From contig NC_066845.1 of the NCBI RefSeq assembly GCF_001640805.2, positions 19,098,307 through 19,162,306 on the forward strand: a DNA stretch of 64,000 nt, written 5' to 3'. The stretch comes from Lates calcarifer (taxonomy: Eukaryota; Chordata; Actinopteri; Centropomidae). This document shows, piece by piece, positions 23,401 to 36,119 of this stretch. Position numbers and translations under genes: made by a program. A model generated the notes under the pieces. It worked only from the letters and a program-made list of their open reading frames with translations, was not told the DNA's origin and searched no databases. The number at the start of each line of letters is the position of its first letter. Positions within the stretch are counted from its first letter, which is position 1.

Positions 23401-26400
23401 CTCTCACTAGCACTGTACTTGGATTAGCAAATTCAGCCGTTACAATATCACTACCCAAGCGTGACCATGACCCAGGAAAAATTCTAGCTTTGTGAAACTG
23501 CTGCAACTTCATATTCATAGTGACAGTCTTCTTCATGTCCTATATGTCTCAGATCCAGTTAAATATAGTGCACTATAACTTGTTTAGTTTTTAAGTTCAG
23601 TTATAAAATTCTGGTATGTCATATAACATATCTTTCAATAGATCAACTGTGGTTTTCTGCTTCTTTCTTTTAGTATTTTGTTGTCTAATTGGCATATAAA
23701 TATCTGAAAAGCTTAGATCTCGGTTGATTAAACTTGAAGGACCCATAGACTATAAAGCTATAAATTAGTAATCAGTCCGTTTTATTTCATATTTTTTCAT
23801 TTGGGAGCTTTACCATCTAAATTTTATTAATTAAACACCAAGAACCATGTCTACAGTTTTAAGAGTTTATAACAAAGTAGAATTACTTTCTGCCTCTGTA
23901 TACATTATGTAGTAAGAGCCACAAAAGTAAGTGGCTTAGTTGTGCATTCAAGGTTTTATTCTCTGGACAGGAGACGATGAGTCCACTGGGATGTCTGCAG
24001 TTAAGAAGAAAAAGAAGGTGCGCTTTGGAGGTCCGCTCTCTCCTGAATTCTTTGATAAGAACTTGCCCCCCAGCACCCCGTTACAGAAGGGGGGCACACC
24101 GGCTCGAGCACCCACACCAGGCGGGGGTTTACAGCTGCGCTCGGTGCTGAAGACACCGCAGAGGAGTGAATCCCAGACACCACAAGCTCAGCCAGACCAC
24201 CTCAGCCCTACTGTGTTTGGTGCCTCCCCTACGCTTGCCATGCCTCGCAACCGCAGAATGCAGTCTATGGGAGAGGATAGTGAGGAGAAGGATGGAAAGG
24301 TAGACAGGATGCCAGAAACATTTTGATTGTTACAGTGTTGAAAGTTTACACTGAGATAACCAGGATAATCAGGTAGCACACAGGAACAAACACCCAGCAA
24401 ACTAAGGCAGTTCTGATTTTTATTATTTGTCCTTTTTTTGCTTTACCAAGGCTCAGTTTTTTCTGTTAATATACTTGTATGTTATAATTGAATACATGTT
24501 GTGTTGTTGGTAATTGTATGTTACTTAGAAGAACTAGGATTTGAGCCTCTATCTTGTCTAGGTTGTGTTAAATTGATCGTTGAGCAACATTGTTTTTCTT
24601 TATTTTCTGGTCCTAGATTGTTTTCCCCCCAATGGAGGAGATTGACTCTGCAGTGACAATTGATACAGGTTGATTATTATAATTTCATCCTGAGAGCTAC
24701 AGTTTATTGTCTCTGGTAGAATGCAGTGAAAACCTGTTTATATGATAACCACTCATTCTCTCTCTATATATGTTAAAATTTCAGAATATACGTGGGACTC
24801 CCAGCCTTTGGATTTAAACACTGCTTTCCACAAGGAGGCTCTCTCTCAGATAGTGACAGGTGAACTGCCATCATACTTTCCTTTCGTTGTCAGTTAACTT
24901 TGTGTCTTCATTCCCCTCTTCTCTGCCTTATCCTATCTCCTGACAAATCCAGGACTGTCAAGCTATAAGAGTTATCATAAATGAAATTCAAGTTTATGTG
25001 TAGCTCCAACAGCTGACAAGAAAAAAAAAGCCAATTGCCAGTCTACAAGTGTAGGTATAGAAATCAGGGAGGTCAAAATAATAAAGATGTTAAATCAATA
25101 AAGACAGTACAGTACCTTTTTCATTTGGATTCAGCCACAGCAGCCATATATTCAGCCATATCAAAGTTATGTGACACGTTTTGTTTTCTGTTTGTGCTTC
25201 TGTTGATCCACAGAATCAGTGATAATATCATCTGCAGCTCAAGTCACAAACAGTTGTCATTTCTGTGCTGTTGATTCTTCCTCAGAGTCTGAGACTAAGC
25301 CCAACACAACCTCCAAGAAGGATGCCCTGGATGAGCCTGCATCCTTGCCAGAGAAGGAGAAGCAACCTGAAGCAGGTGTTGAAGCTCCAGCTCCAGTCAG
25401 ACCTAACTATAAAAGGCAAAAGGTGATTATAGCTTTAGTTTTTTCTTTTTTTTAAATCTATTTTCTTGAATAGACCGTTGTGGGCATATGAGTTATATTT
25501 TTAGTGACACCCTGCTTTACATTAATACGGTTACTCTCTGTTAATATTGCCCAGGTAATTATAACCATTCTCTGTAGAACCTGTGAAAGTTCTATTTATA
25601 CCAGAAAAGCTTTAAAATGTCTCTCTTAACAGCCAGAACCAGCCTGTGAATCCACCACAAAGGCCTCAGCTCGCTCCAGCAGTCGAAAAAGAAAGGTCTG
25701 CTATTACCACAAACTGCTCTCAGCTTGATCTCACTTTACTCCATTTACCAGACGAGATTGTCTTTCTTAATAATTTAGGGGTCATAACATGCTCCTATCT
25801 AATCTACTGTTTAATTCCACTGGATCTGAACTTAATCAAATCCGAGGATATCCAATTTATGTGTGTGAGAGAGTGTGGCAGAGACACTCTCTGTATAACA
25901 CATCCTCATGCCAACTCTGTGCTTCCCCAGCAACCAGAGGAGAGGGAACCAGCGAAGAGGTCGACACGCTCTGCTGCCAAGTCGGCCTCTGGGAAGATGA
26001 AGGTGAGTTGGCGGAGTCTGCTCGTTTGATTTCTCTTTACACCACTTCACCGAGGGATCTGCAGACCTGTCTTTTTGGAAGGCAGTCATGGAGCTGATGG
26101 CTGCACTGTCTGACTACAACTTACTTTGCCTGAGTTAAGGAGAAGATCTGTGTGTATGTACATTTGTATGCTCCTACACCACTACAGATTTATCATTCTT
26201 ACCACATGATCGGAAATAATGGGAATTCTGTTAGGAATTAAAGTAATTTATTAGCTTGTGCCAAGTGGTGCGTGAGTCGAGAACCTGCACTGCTGTCACA
26301 GATAATAGTACCGAGATGTTTGATAAGGCAGAGAGGTAAAGTGAATTTCTTGCAGTTTTATTATGACCCATGTCATAATGTGAGAGGATAATGATGATAT

Positions 26401-28782
26401 TTTGTATCATGTGAGAGAAAAACCAAAACCAAAATGTGTGTCCAATTTCCCCACCCTCTCTGTGGCTCTCAGGCCCAAGCCATTCATACCTAAACTATCT
26501 AAACTAAAAATAAATAAATAAATAAAAAGCCACCAACATAAATTTTAATTCTTAAAAAAAGTTAAATAAATCTCAAAATCAATTGAGTATTGTAGTTTCA
26601 ACAGACATCGACTAGTTAACTATTTACTAAGTAGAATATTATAATAGTGAATTAGTTGGACTATTTGCAGTGATATGATGCACTGGTGAGGTTTCCCAGT
26701 ACAACAGCGTGACTCACTGATGTTGCTGAGAAAAACAGTATCACCAGGTTTAGATGTTAAGTCCAATCAGACAAGTTTAATATGTGATAGTTTGTAGTAC
26801 ATTCCCCAATGCATCAAAACCAGTTGTTTGAAGGCGGTCTGCAGTGTGGATAGCTGTAGCCATCTTTGCTGTGACTCCTATTACAACAGTCAGTTTACTG
26901 AGCTTGTAGTGTCTGCATCTGCAACAGCTTTGTAGCTTTTTTGGTTTGTTTTCTTCATACATAGAGGCTCTCTGTCAGGGCTGTGTGTCAGTCTAAATGG
27001 GATCCTACCCATCAGATTAACCAAAAACTGGTTTGGTTGCAGAGCTGATGAAATTTAATTAAAGCAAATGTGTAGTTCAGAAGAGACCTTAATTATTAGA
27101 GGCCAACCCAAGAAGGGGAAATTTCCCAGTGACCTTGGAGAAGTAAATCCCTCAAAATATTATTATTATTATTTGTAATAATTATTTTCATTCATATGTT
27201 ATGTGTTGATTTTACTGTTGTGTTGTTAATGTGATAAATCCTAAATATTTTATTAATAATTAATTCAGTAATCCTCAGCCTGTGACACAGCGTCTACAGC
27301 ATGACCCACCAAAATTCTCAGCTAAAAAAATCATGTTTATGCACTTGTTGGGGACAATATCAAAATCATCTACAACGATCAATCCAGTGCAATCACATTC
27401 ACTGATAACCAGTGTCGTATTGATTAGATGTACAAGAATTACAAGTCACTTCACATCATATCATAAATGGATTCTTACCAACTAATAAAACATTTTCAGC
27501 ACAATAAATAGAGACCTGTTCATGATGCAGATAATTTTTCAACAGATGACCTCCACAGTAACACGTCGGTGGAACAAAGACGTGGACCACTCCCTGTATG
27601 GCTCTCGGGAATATGCCTCCAAGAACCCCACTCTGAGTCCCATCACTGAGAGGTTGTCCTTCATCAGTCAGTCTCCAGCAGTGCAGGAGACTCCCTCGAC
27701 GAGCTTTACAGGACCTGCAGGTAATAACCATTCTCATCTCATAGTTTTAAAGAAAGTTAAAGTTAATTATGCACTACACTTATCCACAACATACAACCCT
27801 TCACAATCTGTGGTTGTCAGTATGTCTCCCCTCTCTCCCGGCAGCCCCAAATCCAGAGCCCCATTTGAATCCTGAGATGGCTAACGCCAGTCAAGTGACG
27901 GGTGACCTCACTGTGACACACGCCTTGGAAAATCCTTCAGAAGTTTCTGTCTCAACTCCCAGCTCCAGTAAAGGAAGCATCAGAGTGAAGGGCAGGAGGC
28001 TGTCAGGGCGAAGGGTCAGAGGGAGAGGACTGAAGAAAAGCAAGGTCGGTGTTACTGATTGTGGCCTGCTCAGCGAGGAGACTCAGGACCTGACTGGAGG
28101 AAAGACAGAGGAGCACTGGGAAGACCAAACCACTACAAATCTTGATGCAAGGGAAACCCCACTGAACCACACTGTACCTAAAGAGGGAGAAGCTGATATT
28201 GAACTTGGCACCCAGACTTCTGCAGATACACTCAGCAAAGACTCCGGTGGAAAATCAAAATGTCACGCTGATCTAAATGTCTGCCCACATCCAGGTGAGG
28301 AACTCATCTCCACTTTGAGTCAGCCAGCAGAGCCAGCACAAAGAAAAGCCAAGCAGGGCAGGAGGAGCTCAGTCCTACAGGAGCAGGGGGACCAGGAAAT
28401 GGAACACCCAACAAGCCATGAAGTGGAGGAGAAAGGTCAGGGAGACCAAGCAGAGAGCCAGCATGAAAACAGCAGCTCAAGCTCTGACAGCCAGGAAGAT
28501 GGGGGAGTAGCTAATTTGGACCTGGCCCCCTGGCAGGCTGACTTTAATTTCGAGGATGTATTCAAACCTGTGGCCAGTAGAGGGCAACGCTCTGTACGCC
28601 GCAGCCTGAGGAACCAGAGCAACGTAGCGTGCAGCAGCAACAGTGCAGGTCTCGCCTGGCTGCCTCGGACCTCCCCTGACTCTGGTAAAGAAGCCCGCAG
28701 GAGGACCCGGGGCCGACAGCTCAGTGCTGCTCTACCTGTCCAACCTCTGGTCCCTGAGGAGACACAAGACAACGCTTCATGA
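17408..28782 (+). CDS. cdca2: Cell division cycle-associated protein 2 (Repo-Man)
   Basis: CDCA2 recruits protein phosphatase 1 gamma to anaphase chromosomes to reverse histone H3 phosphorylation and help nuclear reassembly. My model has exons 17408-17594, 17952-18088, 20450-20615, 20993-21147, 21571-21717, 23040-23169, 23971-24299, 24617-24668, 24785-24859, 25286-25422, 25633-25695, 25931-26002, 27546-27720 and 27845-28782. All junctions are GT-AG and the phases close to 920 codons plus TGA (human is about 1023). The ATG at 17408 follows an acceptor. Conserved N-terminal blocks are LTPCQFGISIQSF, KSRLAQIKARRRSNIG and LIRFMAQQRMKTPP. The KVRF PP1 site and TPLQKGGTP fit CDCA2 or its relative Ki-67. 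The short length, the absence of Ki-67 repeats and an FHA domain, and the FEDVFKPVASRGQRSVRRSL tail favour CDCA2. Confidence 0.93.
18089..20449 (+). other. cdca2 intron, 2.4 kb
   Basis: AT-rich intron with no recognisable gene or named repeat. An in-frame upstream acceptor candidate (TTTCAG at 20378-20383) would lengthen the next exon by 66 nt. Confidence 0.7.
21718..23039 (+). other. cdca2 intron, 1.3 kb
   Basis: It begins with a weak donor (GTTTGG) and contains a short CA run and A-rich stretches near 21733-21835. Nothing else is recognised. Confidence 0.65.
23170..23970 (+). other. cdca2 intron, 0.8 kb
   Basis: AT-rich. No feature beyond splice signals (donor GTAAAC, acceptor CTGGACAG). 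Confidence 0.7.
23971..24299 (+). CDS. cdca2: cdca2 exon carrying the PP1-docking module
   Basis: The exon starts at residue 308 of my model. A lysine run (319-323) leads into KVRF (323-326), which fits the [RK]VxF motif for PP1 catalytic subunits. Immediately after comes LSPEFFDKNLPPSTPLQKGG, the extension (called KiR-SLiM in the literature) shared by only Ki-67 and Repo-Man and credited with PP1 gamma preference. Several SP/TP sites (STP, PTPGG, KTPQ, QTP) nearby are candidate CDK1 sites; phosphorylation there is known to release PP1 in mammals. This exon is the best single piece of evidence for the gene's identity. Confidence 0.93.
26003..27545 (+). other. cdca2 intron, 1.5 kb
   Basis: It includes a (TAAA)n-like run at 26510-26528 and AT-rich stretches near 27155-27260. 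No gene is seen. Confidence 0.7.
27845..28782 (+). CDS. cdca2: cdca2 terminal exon, C-terminal chromatin-targeting region
   Basis: A 938-nt exon encoding a low-complexity, charged C-terminal region. A basic stretch (GRRLSGRRVRGRGLKKSK) is followed by an acidic/Ser-rich linker and a conserved-looking end: WQADFNFEDVFKPV, RGQRSVRRSLRNQS, GLAWLPRTSP. In mammals the C-terminal part of Repo-Man carries chromatin targeting; whether these residues do so here is inference. TGA stop is at 28780-28782. Confidence 0.9.
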
Positions 28783-28920
28783 GACTTCAGATTGATCACA
28801 TGGGACACTGCCTGCTTATTTGAATGAACTAAGATTAAAGTGGGAGAACTAATACATTCATTACACTGTCATACGTACCTAACCACCCTGTTTTTAAAAT
28901 TAAATGGAATTTACCAAAGA
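28783..28920 (+). other. cdca2: cdca2 3' UTR with ATTAAA poly(A) signals
   Basis: ATTAAA hexamers at 28834-28839 and 28899-28904 are the nearest plausible poly(A) signals after the stop. That would give a very short 3' UTR. Either may be used. Confidence 0.45.
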
Positions 28921-31365
28921 AGGGGGTGATTGTTCTATATTAGCTAAAACCTTTATTCTTTTGTTCTGTGTGAATTATTAGAGCTGACCAGCAATTTGTA
29001 GCCAGATTCCCACTGGTATCCAAGCCGGTCAATACACTGAGAGTCCAGTTATGTCTGCCGACCACCTCCTAATCAATATCCAACCACTCAGCTGGTAATC
29101 ACAGTGCGTCTTCAGTCTCCCTCTCCTAAGTCACTAGATCCGAGCATCTCCAAGTCAATATCTACTCTTTGTGGATAGATGAAGATGGCTGTGCTGCATT
29201 CACTATCTGTCTGGCAAGGCTTTGGGCTGGGGGCTGGAGTAATGGAAAAGTAATGGAGGGAGAGAATGAGCCTTACACACAGAAATCAAATTAATAAGAC
29301 TCAAATAATTGTGTTTATTTGTGGCTGCTGGAGTGCTTCAGACTGTTGACATAGCGGATGATGTCCAGAAGACGTCTCTCATTGCAGCATCTGAGCTTTT
29401 AATGGATGGTTCTAATATTCTGTCAATAATTAATAGTGATAGCTGGTCAAATTGAAATTGTCTTGTACATTACATCAAATTAAAAATAAGTTGTTCTCAA
29501 AACGTTTCCTGAAATGTCAAAGTGTACCTTGCTAGACTCTGATAAAATGCTTTGGTTGTATGTGAAGACATCCCATTATACCAAACTCTGTTCATTTAAA
29601 CAGCTGATTAAGACTCATTTGGAAGGAATTCATCCAGATAATAAAACAGCCTCTATCTCCACAAATGTGATGTTCCAGCTGTGTGGTCACTTCAGGTCAA
29701 GTACAGCAGCTTTCCTTTCGCATCAGCCACAACCTTTAGCCATAACTGAATGAATCGCCACATAAATTACCATTCTGATCTACATTTTGAACACAGCCAA
29801 ATGTCTGGAAGTAAATTGACCTCTAACCTCAGATTCCACCAGTTACAGATTCAGATCAGCCCCTCTTTACTGGCTCCATCCATCTGCCAGAGAGGAACGA
29901 AGAGAGCAGTAACAAATTGAGTTTCAGATTCAGTTCACATAGGAAAATTGGCTCCCAGAATGATGCATGACTGTAATCTATCCATCACTGGGTAATTGAC
30001 TCCCTCCTTTAACATCAAGTCAGAGTTACTTGGCTGAAGGACACCAGAGGTTTCTGGCTCCCAGTGTGTGCGTCAAGGTCTCCTCTGTGTTCCCATGGAA
30101 GACAGATGGACAGAATCACAAACCCTGTGATGTAGAGCTGTGTTGATGCAGTGGGGCCACGGTGCCATCTGGTGGTGGCTTTGAGTAGTTGCATGAAACC
30201 AGTTATCAGTCAACTATGAGGAGATGAAAGAAGTCACAGGGACTGATGTTTTCAGAAAAAGAGGAAATAATTTAGTAGATGCATATTCATTTATGATTAG
30301 CATTTCTTGATGGGTACAACTGCAGAGCCCTTAAGGCATGTGTGTGTGTGTGTTTTCCCCACAGCATCATGCGCTTGTGTTATGACCGTGTCTTTTCCCC
30401 TGTCTTAATTTTAGTTTTAAACTAATTTGGGACCAAACTGCCAAAAGTGCTGCACCTCTATACAAGTGGGTGTGGGGTGTGTTTTCTGTGTGTGAGCGGG
30501 TGGGAGAGAGAGAGTGAGTGTGTGTGTGTGTGTGAATGTGTGCATGAGGGGTGTGAAGCCGAGTCCCCTGTCCCTGGCAGACGGGCATAGTGAAGACAGC
30601 TTAACACAAGAACAATGGGGTCCTTTGACCAAAACGACGCCCCCAAGACATGTGGCCTCCTATCACCGTGGCAACCCCCCATGGGACAGGGAGCGGGCTG
30701 ACAGCTGGAGAGGAGGACTTACAAAAATGGAGTCCATTTCTTTCCACTGAACCTCCATGGCTCTATATCTTTACCCTCTTCTCCCTGTCTCCTCCACTCC
30801 AGAACCTTATGAATGTGGGTTACATCTCATTTTACAGCTTCATGTGATTGACTTTATGGGCTTGAGTCACCACCTACAATTTCCCAGATAAAAAAACAGT
30901 CAAACAATAAATCAGATCTTTATGGGCTGTTGTTGCTGTCAGTAATAAGAGAGCATTGATCTCATTGACAAATATGGGGCTGAGCCACAAGATTTCACAC
31001 TTACTGTAGACTTGATTTTACGCCTCATTTTAAAATGGATGAGCACTTTCTGTACAGACACAAAGAGGCATAATAAGTTATTTGTACTTCCAGATTTAGA
31101 GACTTTCGTCTTTCAATTAGTTAATTAGTAGCTGAATGGTATTAAGTTGTCCCGCTGCCTCAGTCCTTTCTATGCTCTGTGCTGTGAGCCCTCTATTATT
31201 GATGCTGAGAGGCGCACTCTCTAAACCCTGCACAGCTCTCCTATGGAGCTGAAGACAGCAGGAGGAGGGCAACAAAACAAAGGCAGGACAACAACAAGAG
31301 ACCCTCTAGCTGCTCTCACTCTGTATGCTATTGCTATAGCTGTTCTTCAAACTATGGCTGTTTTA
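28921..31365. other. Intergenic, cdca2-kat6a, first part
   Basis: No gene is recognised. Short GT runs lie at 30340-30351 and 30520-30533. A somewhat GC-richer unique block lies at 30555-30745 with no supported frame. Confidence 0.6.
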
Positions 31366-31367
31366 TC

Positions 31368-31440
31368 ACTAGAGCTGCAACTTACAATTATTTTCTTTAT
31401 AGAAAATCATCTACAAATTTTTCAGTCAGTTTGCATATAC
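31368..31440 (-). repeat. Fragment of GTTGCAGCCCTA-type dispersed repeat
   Basis: CTAGAGCTGCAACTTACAATTATTTTC is the inverted form of a family with the end TAGTTGCAGCCCTAA. That end is seen on the + strand at 52585-52730. Confidence 0.5.
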
Positions 31441-31453
31441 CACAATACAGCTC

Positions 31454-31598
<145 letters not shown>

Positions 31599-33340
31599 GT
31601 TTCGGTCGATAAACATCTTCATGGAGAATGAATTAACCTTGGGAAAAGTTACACTTTGGTGTATAGTTTCAATCTCTACACAAAAGTCAGGCTTTTTGCA
31701 GTTAGCTTAATGGGCATTTTCCTTGGTCTCTAATGCTGTTAACCTCAAATACAATACCTTCAACATCATTGTAAAGAATGTTGTATAAAGGGATAGTGAA
31801 TTGCTTTTAAAAAGCCTACTTTAATGGGTGTGGTGCAGTATGTGCGGCATTTAACATGAATACCTTTATATACCATAAAAACGCAAGTTTGGGGGTTTTA
31901 CTGCATATGTAACAAAAAAGAAGTATAAACCCATAGATGGCTGCAGAGGGAGCTGTTTGAAGACACAAGTGATGTGTCTTTAATCAGCACTGGTTGGGTC
32001 TGAAGACTTTCAAGACCAAAGTTTGAAACTGAATAAAATCTGGGGTTGTAGAGTTAGAGAGAAGTGACTTTACCAGACCTCTGTGGCCCCCTCCTCATCT
32101 CTGCTTGAGGCTAAATTAACTATTACTGGCATAACACACCTCTGACCAAATGACCAATCAAGTTGCATTGTAGGTGATGTAGGTGGCAGGTTTTAAAGAA
32201 TAATGTATAATGAATAAAAAAAAAACAAGCCTTTGGTTCTGCTGTGTCCATTTTGAGCCTTTTTTCCTCTAAGTGTTTCACTAAGGTGCTGTTCCACCTT
32301 AAGCCTACAGGTCTCTGCTGAAGGGATCAACACCATTTCCTCCAAAAATATACAACACCATCAGTCAGATTGTGTGACATTTTCAAGGGAGACTTTTGCT
32401 GTAAATAAAAAGAGCATTCTGAACCCTGTGTATTAAGTCACTTAGTGTTAGTTTACCATGTCTGCATGTACAGTGGCTTTTACAAAGTGCTGTCACTGTC
32501 TCCATGTTTCTGCTTTATCTGTAAACACATGCAGAGCAAGGCCAGAGGAGGAAAAGGGGACAACTAGTAACATCCTGTTTATGTCAGGAAGCGTTGCATT
32601 TATGGTAAATTGGATTTTTTTTTTCTTGACTAACAACACTTTTGGCACTCAGGCTGACAGAGCAAGGATGCCAGTTATCTTGACCACAGTCAGTTTATGA
32701 AAATGATGTGCATACTGTATCACTGCAATATGATTAATTAGACCATGATATATTAAATCTTTAGAAAGGTTGCATTTAACAGTGAAAGCAGTCATTTCAG
32801 CAGACACAATCACCAATCTGTACATAAGAAAACAATTATATATTTAAATGTAAGAGTTAACTCAACATGAATTGAAAGCTATACTGTGAGAGAAACTGAA
32901 GGACAAAGGGCAAACTACTGTCAGTGTTCAGTGTGGTGTGTAACAGAGGACACAGAGAACTGCCCAGTAACATACCTGTACAAATCTCCTCCATGTCTGG
33001 GCATGTCTGAACTGGATTTACTGATACAATGTGGAAGACTTGGTCTTCAGATGAGGAAAAAAGTGCCTCTCTTCCAGTGTACTGACTCATACTGAAACAA
33101 ATGAATTGATAATGTCCAGTCCCAGTGTTGTAGGAAACATGGAATTTAGGGTTTGGTGGTATCCTTAAGAAGTGGGAGAACAACAGATGTTTCACTCAGG
33201 AAATCAACTCTTTGTTTCTATTATATCTTTTTCTAAAATAAAAAGATTCTAAATATGATGTGTATCTTTCTTGTAATGCCAGAAAAACCCCAGCATATCA
33301 AGAAAAATATTAAATGAATCATACTTTTCAGCCATCTGAC
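31599..33340. other. Intergenic, no feature recognised
   Basis: AT-rich unique-looking sequence with short open frames lacking homology. Nothing is supported. Confidence 0.55.
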
Positions 33341-33344
33341 AACT

Positions 33345-33765
33345 CTGTTGCGGATAAAGGGATCCTGTTTAGGATTTAAAGGAACTAGTTGTAAGTTTTC
33401 CTATCGAGACATGGCCGACATTAATATTAGCAGGAGGCTGTTTACTTACCAGTCCAGCATCAAACTGCATTCTCACACACTCGCCAAGAGCTGTCTCCAG
33501 TGGTGGAAAACAACACCAGTGTTTTGCTTCTAGTTGGATCACTTCTGTTCTTCTACTGAAGTTAGCATGGGCCCAGCAGGCCTGTCTTGTCATTTTCTGA
33601 GAATGACTCACTGTGGCATCCAGCCCGCCCTGAAGAAGCAGCGCTGCTCAGAAGGCATATTTTAATCTCTTGTATTGTAAACACAATGATGGCTGAAGCT
33701 CTTGGTAGCGAACCATCACCACCACCTGCTCTCGGCAAGAAACTATGTTCGCTGGTAGAGCAAAA
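33345..33765 (+). repeat. Possible dispersed repeat (GACATGGCCGACATTAATAT...)
   Basis: The block has moderately higher GC than its flanks. Its segments (CCAGTCCAGCATCAAACTGC, CTCACACACTCGCCAAGAGC, GGCATCCAGCCCGCCCTGAA, TATTGTAAACACAATGATGG) look like a percomorph repeat I have seen elsewhere. There is no coding capacity. Recognition is weak. Confidence 0.3.
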
Positions 33766-34271
33766 CATTAAATTACATGTGGTCAGGACTGATCTTGTAT
33801 TTTGCATGTCCAATTTTATCATTAATCATTACCCATTTTATATCTACAGAGATACATTGAAACTGTATAAAACATAATGAGAAATTGGTATTGGTCTTCA
33901 TCAGGGATGTCCTGTGATGTTTGATTCTGGTCTCTCTGAATTCATGTCCATATGAGTCTCCTCTACATTCCAGAAACATGCATTCCCTCTGGGTGTGGAT
34001 GTGAGCTATCCTTTTTGTCTGTGTGTTGTGTAACTATGTTCCAGACCTGTCCCGGGTATTCTCTCTTCTCTGTCTGTTGCATGCTGGGAAGTGTTCCAGG
34101 CTCACTCCCAGTCTGTGTTTGGTGGAACACATGTATGGGGGAAAAAACATACAAGAACATACTGCTGCACTGCAGCCCCACATCATGAATGCTCAATGAT
34201 ATCAAAATCTTGTCTACCTGAGAGATGCTAGTCCTGGGCGGCCGAGTCAGCTGAGCGATATCATCAACATT

Positions 34272-34490
34272 ATGTCTCCAGAGGAAGTAGACAGTCTGCC
34301 ATGGCAACAGGAAGACATGAAATATTGCTTTTTCTTGAAGAAATCCCTGAAGAGAAGCTCTAACTTCAACTCTGTGTTCAACTCTGTGAGCATCGAGCTG
34401 AAGGCCACTGAAGGCAGCTACTACTTGTTCTGCAAAGGGGCCTCAGAGATTTAGCTTAAGAACCGCTGCAGGAGAAAAATATGTTGCACT
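34272..34490 (+). pseudogene. Relic resembling plasma-membrane Ca2+-ATPase nucleotide-binding domain
   Basis: A frame from 34365 reads FNSV...KGASEI and meets TAG at 34452. After the stop the same frame continues LKNRCRRK. P-type ATPases of the PMCA (ATP2B) family have FNSV(R/K)KSMS, exactly 23 residues, then KGASEI followed by (I/L)L+KC. The spacing here is also 23 residues and the LK..C follow-on is kept across the stop. The part upstream of 34365 does not clearly match. I read it as a broken exon or retrocopy fragment. Only about 35 residues are similar, so chance cannot be excluded. Confidence 0.4.
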
Positions 34491-34659
34491 GATAAACCTG
34501 GGGTCTTCACAAAACACACATCTTTAAAAAGATACATTTATTTAGTCATTTAGTCATAGTAATTTACAGGAGCAGAGAATAAACCAATATCAAGACTAAA
34601 TATGTTGAATATTTTATTGACATGTTCTCAGCTTTCTCTGTCTGTCAGTCTACCCACAG

Positions 34660-34870
34660 CTTGCTCACATTTCTGACTGAAATATTGCAACTATTGGATG
34701 GATTGCCATGAAATTTTGTACAAATTTTCAGGGCCCCAAGAGAATGAAACCGTACTGACTTACTGACTTTGCTTATCCACTGTCCTGTAATTTATTGACT
34801 GCTTTGGCTTATGACCAAATACTTGCAAAACTAAAGACTTTCCCAGGAATTTAACACCTATATTGGGCTT
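34660..34870 (+). repeat. Dispersed repeat (GCCATGAAATTTTGTACA family), copy
   Basis: ACTATTGGATGGATTGCCAT, then GAAATTTTGTACAAATTTTC and, further on, TTATGACCAAATACTTGCAA. This is the same family as 11676-12060. Confidence 0.65.
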
Positions 34871-35159
34871 CTCATAACCTGAATTATTCATTATTGCAAA
34901 ATAAGACATCATCAGTCACCATTAACAGCCCTGCCAGAAATCCCCGAAAGTACGTGAAACTTGCCTTTATTGTCACTTTGTGAGCAGTGAGGAAATGTAA
35001 ATTCAATGTAATTCAAAGAACTTGCCACCATAGCAGACAGAGAACAAAATTAACAACATTTTATCATCCCCAAAGCAAAGGAAACAAAAGCAGAACATGT
35101 GACAATGGCCACATATTAGGTTATGATTCACTAAGTTTCTTTTTAGTGGAAAGGCCTTT

Positions 35160-35400
35160 AGTTACTGTAGGTGGAGGTCCTCCATGAACTTTCCCACATT
35201 TGTTCATTTGGGTTGCTGGTGGCTGTGAGGACCACAACATATGATTAACATCATTTTCACTCTCATCAAGCCATTGCTATTCCCTTGTGCTCTGTATAGA
35301 AGGATCTGCATTTATAATGTCCCCCTACTCATTTAAGTGGGTTTTCCTTCAGTTTGATATCATGTAAAAAGTAGATTGTAAAAGTTCACTGACTTACTCC
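35160..35400 (-). pseudogene. Tc1-like transposase relic, copy 1
   Basis: On the minus strand one frame reads DESENDVNHMLW-SSQPPA, recognisable against the Tc1-like motif [20 protein letters not shown] near the second catalytic aspartate of the DDE domain. It is broken and surrounded by diverged sequence. A better-preserved relative lies 2.2 kb downstream in the same orientation. Confidence 0.55.
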
Positions 35401-35689
35401 CTAGACATTTAAGCAAAAAACTTGCATGCAGTGTGCGGCTGTTATTAAAACAGACTTTAACTCATGCTGATGTTTATATGGGACAGAATCATATGTTAAA
35501 ATAATCAGTGCACAAATTGCTGGTCACATACAACCAAAATCAGCAATGCTTTATCTACCTAACTTCCATGCACTTTCCTGCCAGTGTCTAGAATCTTGCA
35601 ATAAAAAGCCAGTTATGGTACAAGCATGACTGTGTAACTATTTCCACTTAACTCAGTATGTTTTCTGTGTGTTAATCCACTCACTAAAG

Positions 35690-36060
35690 CCATCTAAGAG
35701 CCAAAGGTGACCTGATCAAGATCTGCAGTGGCTGGCTGGCTCCTCTCTGAGAAATGGGCCAGGCTGACATGTGTCAGCCATGATAAATGAGCAGGTGTTT
35801 GGGTCGGTGTTAAGTAAATGGAGTCATTACTGATGACCTCAGAGCTCTCTGTGTGCTGCCAGTATCAGTGATGACTTCCAGGCCCCGGCTTCAGTAAAGG
35901 GGGATGCTGTGATTCTGTCGGTCAGAGAAGGACTCATAGCCTCAGGGCCAGACTGGAGTGTCTACCATAGCAGGGTTAAGTTGAATTACTTGGACTGATG
36001 ACCTTGACGAGGGAAGTTCACTGGCACTGGAGCTCTGTGGCAGGCTCTGTGTGGACTGGC
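35690..36060. other. Unique, GC-richer intergenic block
   Basis: It lacks the repeat families found on both sides. It contains the palindromic CTGACATGTGTCAG and several TGATGACNTC-like words. A regulatory role is possible but unsupported. Confidence 0.3.
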
Positions 36061-36119
36061 TGTGACTTGCTGCTGCCATGAAGATTAGAGCTGAGAGTTA
36101 CATTCATATTTAACATATT

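Noticed and set aside
27522..27875. 117-codon frame overlapping cdca2 exon 27546-27720
   Set aside because: It is the cdca2 exon frame read through into the intron. The donor at 27721 and the acceptor at 27844 give the better model.
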